This document shows, one piece after another, positions 8,545 to 16,424 of a DNA stretch of 64,000 nucleotides; the first letter of the stretch is position 1, and the number at the start of each line of letters is the position of its first letter. The stretch lies in the NCBI RefSeq assembly GCF_020194175.1, contig NZ_JADYVX010000009.1:186001-250000 (forward strand), in the 5' to 3' direction. Position numbers and translations under genes: made by a program. The notes below the pieces were generated by a model. That model saw only the letters and a program-made list of their open reading frames with translations, was not told where the DNA came from and searched no databases. Source of the stretch: Bradyrhizobium sp. BRP22 (GTDB taxonomy: Bacteria; Pseudomonadota; Alphaproteobacteria; Rhizobiales; Xanthobacteraceae).

Positions 8545-9860
8545 GCGGGAACGTCCTTTCCGCCGGACAGGCCGCCATGATCTTGTTTGGCTGCTTTGTC
8601 GCGCTGTTGATCGTGCGCGTGCCGGTCGCTTTCGCGCTCGGCCTTGCCTGCCTGCCCATCCTTCTGATCGAACCGCACCTGTCGGCGATGACGCTGGCGC
8701 AGGAAACCTTCAACGCTTACAACTCATTCATCCTGCTCGCGGTGCCGTTTTTCCTGTTGACGGCGAACCTGATGAGCATCGGCGGCATCACGGACCGGCT
8801 GGTCGCGCTGTCCCGCTCCATGGTCGGGCATTGGCCGGGATCGCTGGCGCAGATCAACGTCGTGCTGTCGGTGTTCTTTGCCGGTATCTCGGGTTCTTCG
8901 ACCGCGGATGCGGCGAGCCAGTCGAAAATCTTCATCGATGCCCAAACCAAGGAAGGGTACGACCTCTCCTTCTCCATCGCGATTACGGCGGTCTCGGCGG
9001 TGCTTGCCGTCGTCATCCCGCCCTCGATTCTGATGATCGTGTGGGGCGGGCTGATCTCCACCTCGATCGCCGCCATGTATCTGGCGGGCATCGTGCCCGG
9101 ACTGTTGATCGCGGGCGCGCAGATGCTGACCGTGCACGTCTACGCGGTGCGCCGTGGCTATCCGACCTATCCGAAGGATAGCTGGGTGGATTTCGGACGC
9201 GCCGTCTGGCGGTCGTTGCCGGCATTGATGACGCCGTTCATTATCGTGGGCGGCATTCTGCTCGGCTGGTTCACGGCAACCGAGTCCGCGTGTGTCGCGG
9301 TGCTCTATTCCATGGCGCTGTCAACGTTCTTCTACCGCGAGACCGGCGGGCGCGAATTGTACAAGGCACTGCTCGACACCGGGCGTCTGGCCGCGGTCGC
9401 GCTGTTCTGCGTCGGCACCGCCAGCGCATTCGGCTGGCTGCTGGCCTATTACAGGATTCCGCAGGAACTGCTGGCCAACGTCTCGACCTGGGGCATGGGG
9501 CCGATTGCGGCTGGCTTCTTCATCTCCTTCTGCTTCCTTGTCGTGGGCTGCTTCCTTGACGCGATTCCGGCAATCGTGATCGTCGGCACCGTCCTGGAGC
9601 CCCTGGCAAGGTCGGTCGATCTGCATCCGGTGCAGTTTGCGATCATCTCGATCGTCTCGCTGGCGTTCGGCCTGGTGACGCCGCCCTATGGATTATGTCT
9701 GATGATCGCCTGCGCCGTTGCCGGCGTCCGGCTGCGCTATGCCCTCAAGGATACCGCGATCATGCTGGTGCCGATGCTGATCGTGCTGGCGTCGCTCATC
9801 ATATGGCCCGGCGTGTCGCTGTTTCTGCCGCGCCTGATCGTTCCGGAGATGCTGAAATAG
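8541..9860 (+). CDS. TRAP transporter large permease (DctM family)
   Basis: This 439-residue protein is the main translocation subunit of the TRAP transporter. It has about 12 hydrophobic helices and the family hallmarks VPFFLLTANLM, FAGISGSSTADAAS and IPPSILMIVWG. The length is normal for DctM. It begins at an ATGA overlap with the small permease gene and ends the operon. A perfect 11-bp hairpin starts 11 nt after its stop. Confidence 0.94.
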   Translation: MSGNVLSAGQAAMILFGCFVALLIVRVPVAFALGLACLPILLIEPHLSAMTLAQETFNAYNSFILLAVPFFLLTANLMSIGGITDRLVALSRSMVGHWPGSLAQINVVLSVFFAGISGSSTADAASQSKIFIDAQTKEGYDLSFSIAITAVSAVLAVVIPPSILMIVWGGLISTSIAAMYLAGIVPGLLIAGAQMLTVHVYAVRRGYPTYPKDSWVDFGRAVWRSLPALMTPFIIVGGILLGWFTATESACVAVLYSMALSTFFYRETGGRELYKALLDTGRLAAVALFCVGTASAFGWLLAYYRIPQELLANVSTWGMGPIAAGFFISFCFLVVGCFLDAIPAIVIVGTVLEPLARSVDLHPVQFAIISIVSLAFGLVTPPYGLCLMIACAVAGVRLRYALKDTAIMLVPMLIVLASLIIWPGVSLFLPRLIVPEMLK

Positions 9861-9870
9861 CCTTGATCCG

Positions 9871-9901
9871 TTCCGCGGCGCCGAGAATCTGCGCCGCGGA
9901 A
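9871..9901 (+). terminator. Strong hairpin after the TRAP operon, possible terminator
   Basis: TTCCGCGGCGC and GCGCCGCGGAA are perfect complements of 11 bp around a 9-nt loop. There is no T-run, so it may be a processing or stability hairpin rather than a classical intrinsic terminator. Confidence 0.45.
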
Positions 9902-9907
9902 TCTCTG

Positions 9908-9955
9908 GAGCATGATCCGGAAAAGTGTGAAGCGGTTTTCCGAAAGATCATGCTC
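9908..9955. repeat. GAGCATGATC palindromic repeat, copy 1
   Basis: The element starts GAGCATGATC and ends GATCATGCTC, with inner arms that also pair (CGGAAAA and TTTTCCG). Related copies are at 30295-30343 and 39737-39785. It lies just beyond the TRAP operon hairpin. Confidence 0.8.
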
Positions 9956-10012
9956 AAACAACAACCTAAAGCGCGATGATGGTTCATCCTCATGTCATCG
10001 CGCCTCAGGGGG

Positions 10013-11287
10013 TCAGAGATTGCTGTCGGTGATCGCCGCGTAGACCATGGTGCGCAGCTCGCGCCGGATCGGATAGGCGCTGGAGGGAAGCACCTGGGTC
10101 ATGAAGATCGTGATCAATTCCTCTGCCGGATCGATCCAGAACGACGTGGTCGCAGCGCCGCCCCAATTGTATTCGCCGGGGCTGCCGGCGAGCAGCGTCT
10201 GCGCCGGGTTCATGGTCACCGCAAAGCCGAGCCCGAAGCCGATGCCGTTATAGGTCGCCTCGGAGAACAGCGAGCGCGACATCGCCGGCAGGTCGACATT
10301 GCCGGGCAAATGGTTGGACGTCATCAGCTTCAGCGTCTTTGGGCCGATCAGCCGCACACCGCCGACTTCGCCGCCATTGAGCAGCGCGCGGCAGAAGGTG
10401 AGATAGTCTGACACCGTCGAGCACAATCCGCCGCCGCCGGAGATCAGCGAGGGCGGCGACAGGAACGAACTGGTCGCCGGGTCATCCTGCAGTGTCAGCC
10501 CGCCCTTGCGCTCGGCGGCGTGAAAGGTCATGCCGCCTTGCGGGTCGGCGGAATAGCAGGCCGCCAGACGATGCGCCTTGCCCGCGGGCACGAAGAAATC
10601 GGTATCGTTCATGCCGAGCGGATTGAAGATGCGTTCTTTGAGGAACTGCTCGAACGGGATGCCGCTGATCTTGCCGACGAGATAGCCGATCACGTCGGTG
10701 GCAACCGAATAATTCCAAGCTTCCCCCGGCGAGAATTCCAGCGGGATCTTGGCGAGATCCTCGATCATGCTGTCGAGCGTGCCGGCCTTGACGACCTCGC
10801 CGATCTTCTTCTCGCGATAGGCGGCATCTACATTGGAGCGTTGCTGGAAGCCGTAGGTGAGCCCCGACGTGTGCCGCAGCAGATCGACGATCAGCATCGG
10901 CCGTAACGGCGGCCTGGTCAGGAATGCCGGCGCGGTGCCGGCCTGGAACACGCCGAGGTTCTTCCATTCCGGGATATATTTGTGAACGGGCTCGTCGAGC
11001 GCGACGCGGCCTTCCTCGACCAGCATCATGAAGGCGATCGAGGTGATCGGCTTGGTCATGGAATAGATGCGGAAGATGGTGTCGTCCTTGACCGGCACCT
11101 TGCGCTCGACATCCGCAAACCCCTGCACGGTCGAATGCACCACCTTGCCGCGCCGATAGACCAGAAGCTGGGTGCCCGGGAACCGGCCGCCCTCAATGTA
11201 GTGCCGCTTGAGATGCTCCTCGAGGCGGTCGAGTGCCGCCTGCGACATGCCGGCGGATTCGGGGGAGGCGGGGGTGGGGGCTAGCAT
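10013..11287 (-). CDS. Serine hydrolase, beta-lactamase/class C-esterase family
   Basis: This 424-residue protein belongs to the serine beta-lactamase-like hydrolases (EstB-type esterases, DD-peptidase relatives). The SxxK nucleophile motif is visible as SMTK in RIYSMTKPITS, and the Tyr motif as NYSVATD. The C-terminal segment TSFWIDPAEELITIFMTQ is typical of the family. No signal peptide is apparent, so a cytoplasmic esterase is more likely than a secreted lactamase. ATG 11287 has GGAGAAGAG upstream and fits the conserved start of the family better than the in-frame ATG at 11344. It is divergent from an intradiol dioxygenase. The substrate is unknown. Confidence 0.88.
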   Translation of the reverse strand: MLAPTPASPESAGMSQAALDRLEEHLKRHYIEGGRFPGTQLLVYRRGKVVHSTVQGFADVERKVPVKDDTIFRIYSMTKPITSIAFMMLVEEGRVALDEPVHKYIPEWKNLGVFQAGTAPAFLTRPPLRPMLIVDLLRHTSGLTYGFQQRSNVDAAYREKKIGEVVKAGTLDSMIEDLAKIPLEFSPGEAWNYSVATDVIGYLVGKISGIPFEQFLKERIFNPLGMNDTDFFVPAGKAHRLAACYSADPQGGMTFHAAERKGGLTLQDDPATSSFLSPPSLISGGGGLCSTVSDYLTFCRALLNGGEVGGVRLIGPKTLKLMTSNHLPGNVDLPAMSRSLFSEATYNGIGFGLGFAVTMNPAQTLLAGSPGEYNWGGAATTSFWIDPAEELITIFMTQVLPSSAYPIRRELRTMVYAAITDSNL

Positions 11288-11421
11288 CGCTCTTCTCCGG
11301 TTGTGAGGCAGGCTTTGATAGCCGAAAAGTGTCCAATGTTCCAATCACCCGGCGCTTACTCCACTATGGGGCGTGGTGTAGGCTGAAGCCAAGCAATATC
11401 GATTTCGCAGGGATGGAGATA

Positions 11422-12345
11422 ATGCCCCAATTCAACGACACTGAGCTGACCGCTGCCGTCATCCAGAGTTTCGAGAACACGCCGAACCCGCGGGCAAAAT
11501 TCCTGCTGCAGGAATTGGTGAAGTCGCTGCACGATTATGTCCGCCGCACCGACCTCACCTTCGACGAATGGGAGTATGCGATCGATTTCCTGACCCGCAC
11601 CGGCCACAAATGCACCGACATCCGCCAGGAGTTCATCCTGCTCTCCGACGTGCTCGGCGTCTCCATGCTGGTCGATGCGGTCAACCACCGCGATCGCGAT
11701 GGCGCTACGGAGACCACGGTGCTCGGTCCGTTCTATGTCGGTGAGCACAAGGTGACGCCGCACGGCACCGATATCTCGGCAACGCTGCCCGGCGAGCGGC
11801 TATACGTGCAGGCGCGAGTCATCGATCTCGACGGCAAGCCGGTCGCAGACGCGCCTGTCGACGTCTGGCATGCCGACGACGATGGCTTCTATGATTCACA
11901 GAAGCCGAGCTATGAAACGCAGGGCCCGTCGTCGCGGGCGCGCTTCATCACCGGCGATGATGGCCGTTTCCATTTCCGCACCATCCTGCCCTGCAGCTAT
12001 CCGATCCCGACCGACGGCCCGGTCGGCGAGATGATCATGCAGACGCGACGTCATCCGATGCGCCCCGCTCATATCCATTTCCTGGTCGCGGCGCGCGGCC
12101 ATGAGCCGCTGATCACCCATGTCTTCATGGAGGGCGACAAATATCTCGACTCCGACGTGGTGTTCGGCGTCAAGGACGAGCTGGTCGCCAAGATCGAGAA
12201 GCGCACCGATCCGGTGATGCCCGACGGCACGAAGGCGAGCGAGCCGTGGCATATGATGACCTACGATTTCCGTATCAAGCGGGGCGAGGGAACGCCGCCG
12301 GCGCCGCTCGGCGTGAAGGTCGAGAAGGTCGGCGAAGACGCGTAG
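11422..12345 (+). CDS. Intradiol ring-cleavage dioxygenase (hydroxyquinol/catechol 1,2-dioxygenase)
   Basis: This 307-residue non-haem iron enzyme cleaves an aromatic diol between its hydroxyls. The N-terminal helical domain (FLTRTGHKCTDIRQEFILLS, then DVLGVSMLVDAV) is the linker-dimer domain of the catechol and hydroxyquinol dioxygenases. The catalytic core has TTVLGPFYV, DVWHADDDGFYD and RPAHIHF, which carry the expected tyrosine and histidine iron ligands. I chose ATG 11422; ATG 11413 is equally possible. The sequence resembles hydroxyquinol 1,2-dioxygenase more than catechol dioxygenase, but no maleylacetate reductase is adjacent. The gene stands alone, which weakens the pathway assignment. 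Confidence 0.88.
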   Translation: MPQFNDTELTAAVIQSFENTPNPRAKFLLQELVKSLHDYVRRTDLTFDEWEYAIDFLTRTGHKCTDIRQEFILLSDVLGVSMLVDAVNHRDRDGATETTVLGPFYVGEHKVTPHGTDISATLPGERLYVQARVIDLDGKPVADAPVDVWHADDDGFYDSQKPSYETQGPSSRARFITGDDGRFHFRTILPCSYPIPTDGPVGEMIMQTRRHPMRPAHIHFLVAARGHEPLITHVFMEGDKYLDSDVVFGVKDELVAKIEKRTDPVMPDGTKASEPWHMMTYDFRIKRGEGTPPAPLGVKVEKVGEDA

Positions 12346-12393
12346 CGCTGCCGCCATTTGGGTTTGATCGGTCGTTCCGCGAACTCGCTGTAA

Positions 12394-12509
12394 CCTCTCC
12401 CGCTTGCGGGGGAGGTCGGCGCGCCAGCGCCGGGTGGGGGCTCTCGCCCCACGGATGGTCCCATCGTGGAGGCACCCTCACCCCAGCCTCTCCCGCAAGC
12501 GGGAGAGGG
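12394..12509. repeat. Inverted repeat element with CTCTCCCGCTTGCGGG ends
   Basis: The left end CCTCTCCCGCTTGCGGG and the right end CCCGCAAGCGGGAGAGG are complementary over most of their length, and each end is itself a short palindrome. Internal arms (GGTGGGGGCTC with matching segments) make a long cruciform. It lies between the dioxygenase gene and the nitrate operon promoter and may terminate the former. Confidence 0.75.
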
Positions 12510-12531
12510 AGTGTAGCGCTCTGCTCAATTT

Positions 12532-12546
12532 TTGTGCGGCGCACAA
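12532..12546. promoter_or_regulatory. Palindrome upstream of the nitrate operon promoter
   Basis: TTGTGC-GGC-GCACAA is a perfect 6-bp inverted repeat about 105 nt upstream of the sigma-54 element. The distance suits an enhancer-binding protein site. The half-site orientation (GTGC then GCAC) is opposite to the usual NtrC consensus, so I do not assign it to NtrC. Confidence 0.35.
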
Positions 12547-12650
12547 GGATTGAGCGAATCGCAAATTTTGGTGGCGGAACCGTGCCGGCCGCGCGAACCG
12601 GCCCGACTCTCAACTCATTATTTTCCTTAGAATTTTTCCAATATCGCGGC

Positions 12651-12667
12651 TTGGCACGAAGCTTGAA
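12651..12667 (+). promoter_or_regulatory. Sigma-54 (RpoN) promoter of the nitrate assimilation operon
   Basis: TTGGCACGAAGCTTGAA matches the -24/-12 consensus TTGGCACG-N4-TTGCW except that the -12 GC reads GA. Transcription would start near 12677, giving a leader of about 145 nt before the nrtA ATG. RpoN control fits a nitrogen assimilation operon. Confidence 0.6.
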
Positions 12668-12679
12668 TAGCTAGCGCGC

Positions 12680-12697
12680 GACGCCATTGAAGCCGTC
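12680..12697 (+). promoter_or_regulatory. Leader hairpin with ATTGAA hexaloop, possible NasT target
   Basis: GACGCC and GCCGTC form a 6-bp stem with one mismatch around the hexaloop ATTGAA. ANTAR-domain antiterminators such as NasT bind hexaloops with A at position 1 and G at position 4, which this loop has. A GC hairpin CTGGGG-CCT-CCCCAG (12736-12750) follows in the leader. I could not find a clear second hexaloop or a U-tract terminator, so this is tentative. Confidence 0.3.
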
Positions 12698-12822
12698 CCT
12701 CGAAAACCAATCATCCGAATTGTGACACCGCCAGACTGGGGCCTCCCCAGAACGCGACCCCGTGCGCTTTGGGGCAGTGCCGCAAGCGGACGGGCATTCA
12801 GACGCAAAGGACATTTGCACCC

Positions 12823-14139
12823 ATGACGAAGCCGACCAAAGAGACCTCCCGCCGTGGCATCAGCCGCCGCCAGATCCTGAAGGCGGCAAGCGGAACGGCC
12901 GCATTGCTGGCCGCGGCGAGATTGAACTTTCCGGCCGGCGCGTTTGCGCAAGGGGCAGGCCCCGAAGTGAAGGGCGCCAAGCTCGGCTTTATCGCGCTCA
13001 GCGACGCCGGTCCTCTGTTCGTCGCCAAGGACAAGGGCCTGTTTGCCAAATACGGCATGCCCGATGTCGACGTGCAGAAGCAGGCTTCGTGGGGCACGAC
13101 GCGCGACAATCTCGTGCTCGGCTCCGAAGGCAACGGCATCGACGGCGCACATATCCTCACCCCGATGCCCTACCTGATCTCGGCCGGCAAGGTGACGCAA
13201 AACAACCAGCCGACGCCGATGTACATCCTGGCGCGGCTCAACCTCGATGCGCAGTGCATTTCGGTCGCGAAGGAGTATGCGGACCTCAAGCTCTCCGCCG
13301 ACGCCTCGCCTTTCAAGGCGGCGCTGGACAAGAAGAAAGCCGCGGGGAAGGCGGTGAAGGCCGCCATGACCTTCCCCGGAGGGACCCACGATCTCTGGAT
13401 CCGCTATTGGCTCGCCGCGGGCGGCATCGATCCCGACAAGGACATCGAAACGATTGTGGTGCCGCCGCCGCAGATGGTCGCCAACATGAAGGTCGGGACC
13501 ATGGATTGCTTCTGCGTCGGCGAGCCCTGGAATTTGCAGCTCGTGCACCAGGGCATCGGCTACACCGCCGTCAACACCGGCGAGATCTGGAACAAGCATC
13601 CGGAGAAGTCGTTCGCGATGCGCGCCGCCTGGGTTGACAAATATCCGAACGCGGCAAAGGCCATTACCATGGCCGTCATGGAAGCCCAGCAATGGGCTGA
13701 CAAGGCTGACAACAAGCAGGAGCTGGCTGCGATCATGGCCAAGCGGCAGTGGATCAACTGCCCGGTCGAGGATGTCTATGATCGCAGCGCGGGCAAGTTC
13801 GACTACGGCACCGGCAAGGTGGTCGAGAACTCGCCGCACATCATGAAGTACTGGCGCGACTTCGCGTCCTATCCGTTCCAGAGCCACGATCTTTGGTTCC
13901 TCACGGAGGATATCCGGTGGGGCAAGTTCGAGCCTGGTTTCGATACCAAGGGACTGATCGCCAAGGTCAACCGCGAGGACATCTGGCGCGCGGCCGCCAA
14001 GGAAATGGGCGTGCCCGCGTCCGAGATTCCGACCTCGACCTCGCGCGGCAAGGAGACCTTCTTCGACGGCAAGGTGTTCGATCCCGAGAATCCGTCGGCC
14101 TATCTGAAGTCGCTGTCCATCAAGCGTGTTGACGTCTGA
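12823..14139 (+). CDS. nrtA: Nitrate ABC transporter substrate-binding protein
   Basis: This 438-residue protein binds nitrate or nitrite in the periplasm for the ABC importer encoded next to it. It carries a twin-arginine signal (RRQILKAASG preceded by SRRGIS) ending near residue 45. The body is of the CmpA/NrtA type, with LGFIALSDAGPL near the mature N-terminus and the GEPWN motif in the middle. ATG 12823 is chosen because it places the Tat motif correctly; the longer in-frame start at 12769 does not. It heads a row of six same-strand genes ending in the nitrate reductase. A sigma-54-like promoter lies about 150 nt upstream. Confidence 0.93.
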   Translation: MTKPTKETSRRGISRRQILKAASGTAALLAAARLNFPAGAFAQGAGPEVKGAKLGFIALSDAGPLFVAKDKGLFAKYGMPDVDVQKQASWGTTRDNLVLGSEGNGIDGAHILTPMPYLISAGKVTQNNQPTPMYILARLNLDAQCISVAKEYADLKLSADASPFKAALDKKKAAGKAVKAAMTFPGGTHDLWIRYWLAAGGIDPDKDIETIVVPPPQMVANMKVGTMDCFCVGEPWNLQLVHQGIGYTAVNTGEIWNKHPEKSFAMRAAWVDKYPNAAKAITMAVMEAQQWADKADNKQELAAIMAKRQWINCPVEDVYDRSAGKFDYGTGKVVENSPHIMKYWRDFASYPFQSHDLWFLTEDIRWGKFEPGFDTKGLIAKVNREDIWRAAAKEMGVPASEIPTSTSRGKETFFDGKVFDPENPSAYLKSLSIKRVDV

Positions 14140-14203
14140 TCCGCGCAGGGCCGCGCGCATCTGCGCGTGGGCCTCGCCACCTGAACACGGAGAGAGATTT
14201 TCG

Positions 14204-15097
14204 ATGTCTATGCCTGCAGTGAAAACCGACGTCGCGACGGCGCTTCCGGTCGCCGCCGCACCAGTCGTGACCATGACGCCGAAGCGTGCGCCGCAGTCCG
14301 AGAAATACGTCAAGATGGCGAAGGAGGCCGCGGTGCGCGTGGTGCCGCCGCTGATCGTCGTCGTGCTCCTGCTCGTAGTCTGGGAGCTGATCTGCCGGCG
14401 CGCCGGCTCGACGCTGCCGCCGCCCTCGCGCGTGTTCAGCGATACCAAGGAACTGATCTTCGATCCGTTCTTCGACAATGGCGGCATCGACAAGGGCCTG
14501 TTCTGGCATCTGTCGGCGAGCCTGCAGCGCGTTGCCTACGGCTATTCCATCGCCGCGGTCGTCGGCGTTGCGCTCGGCACGCTGGTCGGGCAGTCGGTCT
14601 GGGCGATGCGCGGGCTTGATCCGCTGTTCCAGGTCTTGCGCACCATTCCGCCGCTCGCCTGGCTGCCGCTGTCGCTTGCGGCGTTCCGCGACGGCCAGCC
14701 ATCGGCGATCTTCGTGATCTTCATCACCTCGGTGTGGCCGATCATCATCAACACTGCGGTCGGCATCCGCAATATCCCGCAGGACTACCGCAACGTCGCC
14801 GCGGTGGTGCAGCTCAACCCGCTCGAGTTCTTCACCAAGATCATGATCCCGGCGGCCGCGCCCTACATCTTCACTGGCCTGCGGATAGGCATCGGCCTCT
14901 CTTGGCTTGCGATCGTCGCGGCGGAAATGCTGATCGGCGGCGTCGGCATCGGCTTCTTCATCTGGGACGCCTGGAATTCCTCGCACATCAGCGAAATCAT
15001 CCTGGCGCTGTTCTATGTCGGCATCATCGGCTTCGTGCTCGACCGCCTGATCGCGGGACTGGCAAAATTCGTGACCCGCGGCACCGCCGTGAACTGA
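14204..15097 (+). CDS. nrtB: Nitrate ABC transporter permease
   Basis: This 297-residue inner-membrane protein is the permease of the nitrate importer. After a 45-residue cytoplasmic leader come about six hydrophobic segments. The EAA-type loop that contacts the ATPase is visible in FTKIMIPAAAPYIFTGLRIG. Terms such as LRTIPPLAWLPLSLAAF are hallmarks of the NrtB/SsuC/TauC group. GGAGAGAG lies ahead of the ATG. It sits between nrtA and the ATPase gene with short gaps, so one transcript is likely. Confidence 0.93.
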   Translation: MSMPAVKTDVATALPVAAAPVVTMTPKRAPQSEKYVKMAKEAAVRVVPPLIVVVLLLVVWELICRRAGSTLPPPSRVFSDTKELIFDPFFDNGGIDKGLFWHLSASLQRVAYGYSIAAVVGVALGTLVGQSVWAMRGLDPLFQVLRTIPPLAWLPLSLAAFRDGQPSAIFVIFITSVWPIIINTAVGIRNIPQDYRNVAAVVQLNPLEFFTKIMIPAAAPYIFTGLRIGIGLSWLAIVAAEMLIGGVGIGFFIWDAWNSSHISEIILALFYVGIIGFVLDRLIAGLAKFVTRGTAVN

Positions 15098-15108
15098 AGG
15101 GGATTGTC

Positions 15109-15903
15109 ATGCAGGCCTATCTGAAGCTCGACCACATCGACAAGACCTTCACCCGCGGCAATGCCACGACGGAGGTCTTGAAGGAAATCAACCTGACGAT
15201 CGACAAGGGCGAATACGTCTCGATCATCGGTCACTCCGGCTGCGGCAAGTCCACGCTGCTCAATATCGTGGCTGGCCTCACCGGCGCCACCCATGGCGGC
15301 GTGCTGCTCGAGAACCGCGAGGTCAACTCCCCGGGTCCGGATCGCGCGGTGGTGTTCCAGAACCATAGCCTGCTGCCGTGGCTGACGGTCTATGAAAACG
15401 TCAAGCTCGGCGTCGACAAGGTGTTCTCCAAGACCAAGACCCGGGCCGAGCGCCACGCCTGGGTGATGCACAATCTCAACCTGGTGCAGATGGCGCATGC
15501 CAAGGACAAGCGCCCCAACGAAATCTCCGGCGGCATGAAGCAGCGCGTCGGCATCGCGCGAGCGCTCGCGATGGAGCCGAAGGTGCTGTTGCTCGACGAG
15601 CCGTTTGGCGCGCTCGATGCGTTGACCCGGGCGCATCTGCAGGATTCGGTGATGGCGCTGCACCAGAAGCTCGGCAACACCATCCTGATGATCACTCACG
15701 ACGTCGACGAGGCCGTGCTGCTCTCCGACCGCATCGTCATGATGACCAACGGTCCGAGCGCGCGGATCGGCGAAGTGCTGGAAGTGCCGCTGGCGCGGCC
15801 GCGCAAGCGGCTCGAGCTTGCGACCAACGCCGGCTATCTCAAGTGCCGACAGCGCGTGCTCGAATTCCTCTACGAACGGCATCGCTTCGTCGAGGCGGCG
15901 TAA
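15109..15903 (+). CDS. nrtC: Nitrate ABC transporter ATP-binding protein
   Basis: This 264-residue protein is the ATPase that drives nitrate import. It has Walker A (GHSGCGKST), the Q-loop, the signature ISGGMKQR, Walker B (VLLLDEP) and the switch histidine in THDVDEA. It is a single-domain ATPase of the NrtD type and lacks the extra solute-binding domain of cyanobacterial NrtC; in rhizobia this gene is commonly called nrtC. Start ATG 15109 has AAGGGGA upstream and lies 11 nt after the permease stop. Confidence 0.92.
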   Translation: MQAYLKLDHIDKTFTRGNATTEVLKEINLTIDKGEYVSIIGHSGCGKSTLLNIVAGLTGATHGGVLLENREVNSPGPDRAVVFQNHSLLPWLTVYENVKLGVDKVFSKTKTRAERHAWVMHNLNLVQMAHAKDKRPNEISGGMKQRVGIARALAMEPKVLLLDEPFGALDALTRAHLQDSVMALHQKLGNTILMITHDVDEAVLLSDRIVMMTNGPSARIGEVLEVPLARPRKRLELATNAGYLKCRQRVLEFLYERHRFVEAA

Positions 15904-15988
15904 GCGTCACTGGCGGTGCCCAGGCTTTGAACCTGGGTTCCGGCTTCTCAACAAGAGGCTTCACTTTAGAGAAACAAGGAGGCTTGAG

Positions 15989-16414
15989 ATGACACCGGCA
16001 CAGGTCACGTTGGTTCAGGAGAGTTTCGCCAAGGTCGCGCCGATTTCCGAGCAGGCCGCGATCATCTTCTATGATCGCCTGTTCGAGGTTGCGCCGACCG
16101 TGAAGGCGATGTTTCCGGCCGACATGACCGAGCAGCGCAGGAAATTGATGGCCACGCTGGTGGCGGTGGTGAACGGCCTCTCCAATCTCGAAGCCGTGCT
16201 GCCTGCGGCAAGCGCGCTCGCCAAACGACATGCGAGCTACGGCGCAAAGCCTGCGCATTATCCCGTCGTCGGCGCCGCGCTGCTGTGGACCTTGGAGAAA
16301 GGTCTCGGTGACGCCTGGACATCTGATGTTGCCGACGCCTGGACCGCAGCCTACGGCACACTCTCCGGCTACATGATCTCGGAAGCCTACGGCACCATCG
16401 AGGCCGCGGAATAG
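15989..16414 (+). CDS. bjgb: Single-domain bacterial haemoglobin in nitrate cluster
   Basis: This 141-residue protein has the three-over-three globin fold of the Vitreoscilla haemoglobin and flavohaemoglobin globin domains, without the reductase domain. The probable proximal haem ligand is His81 in LAKRHASYG, and the distal pocket Tyr is Tyr28 in IIFYDRLFE. The HYPVVGAALL segment after the proximal His is diagnostic. AAGGAGG precedes the ATG. It lies between the nitrate transporter and a flavoprotein. In Bradyrhizobium such a globin, together with that flavoprotein, is known to remove nitric oxide formed during nitrate assimilation; the gene order here supports the same role. Confidence 0.9.
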   Translation: MTPAQVTLVQESFAKVAPISEQAAIIFYDRLFEVAPTVKAMFPADMTEQRRKLMATLVAVVNGLSNLEAVLPAASALAKRHASYGAKPAHYPVVGAALLWTLEKGLGDAWTSDVADAWTAAYGTLSGYMISEAYGTIEAAE

Positions 16415-16424
16415 AGGAAGTGCC

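Noticed and set aside
12532..12546. NtrC binding site
   Set aside because: The dyad has half-sites in the reverse orientation with a short spacer and does not fit the consensus, so I report it only as a palindrome.
12610..14493. Long open frame antisense to nrtA and nrtB
   Set aside because: Shadow frame of motif-bearing genes, and it would also cover the nitrate promoter.
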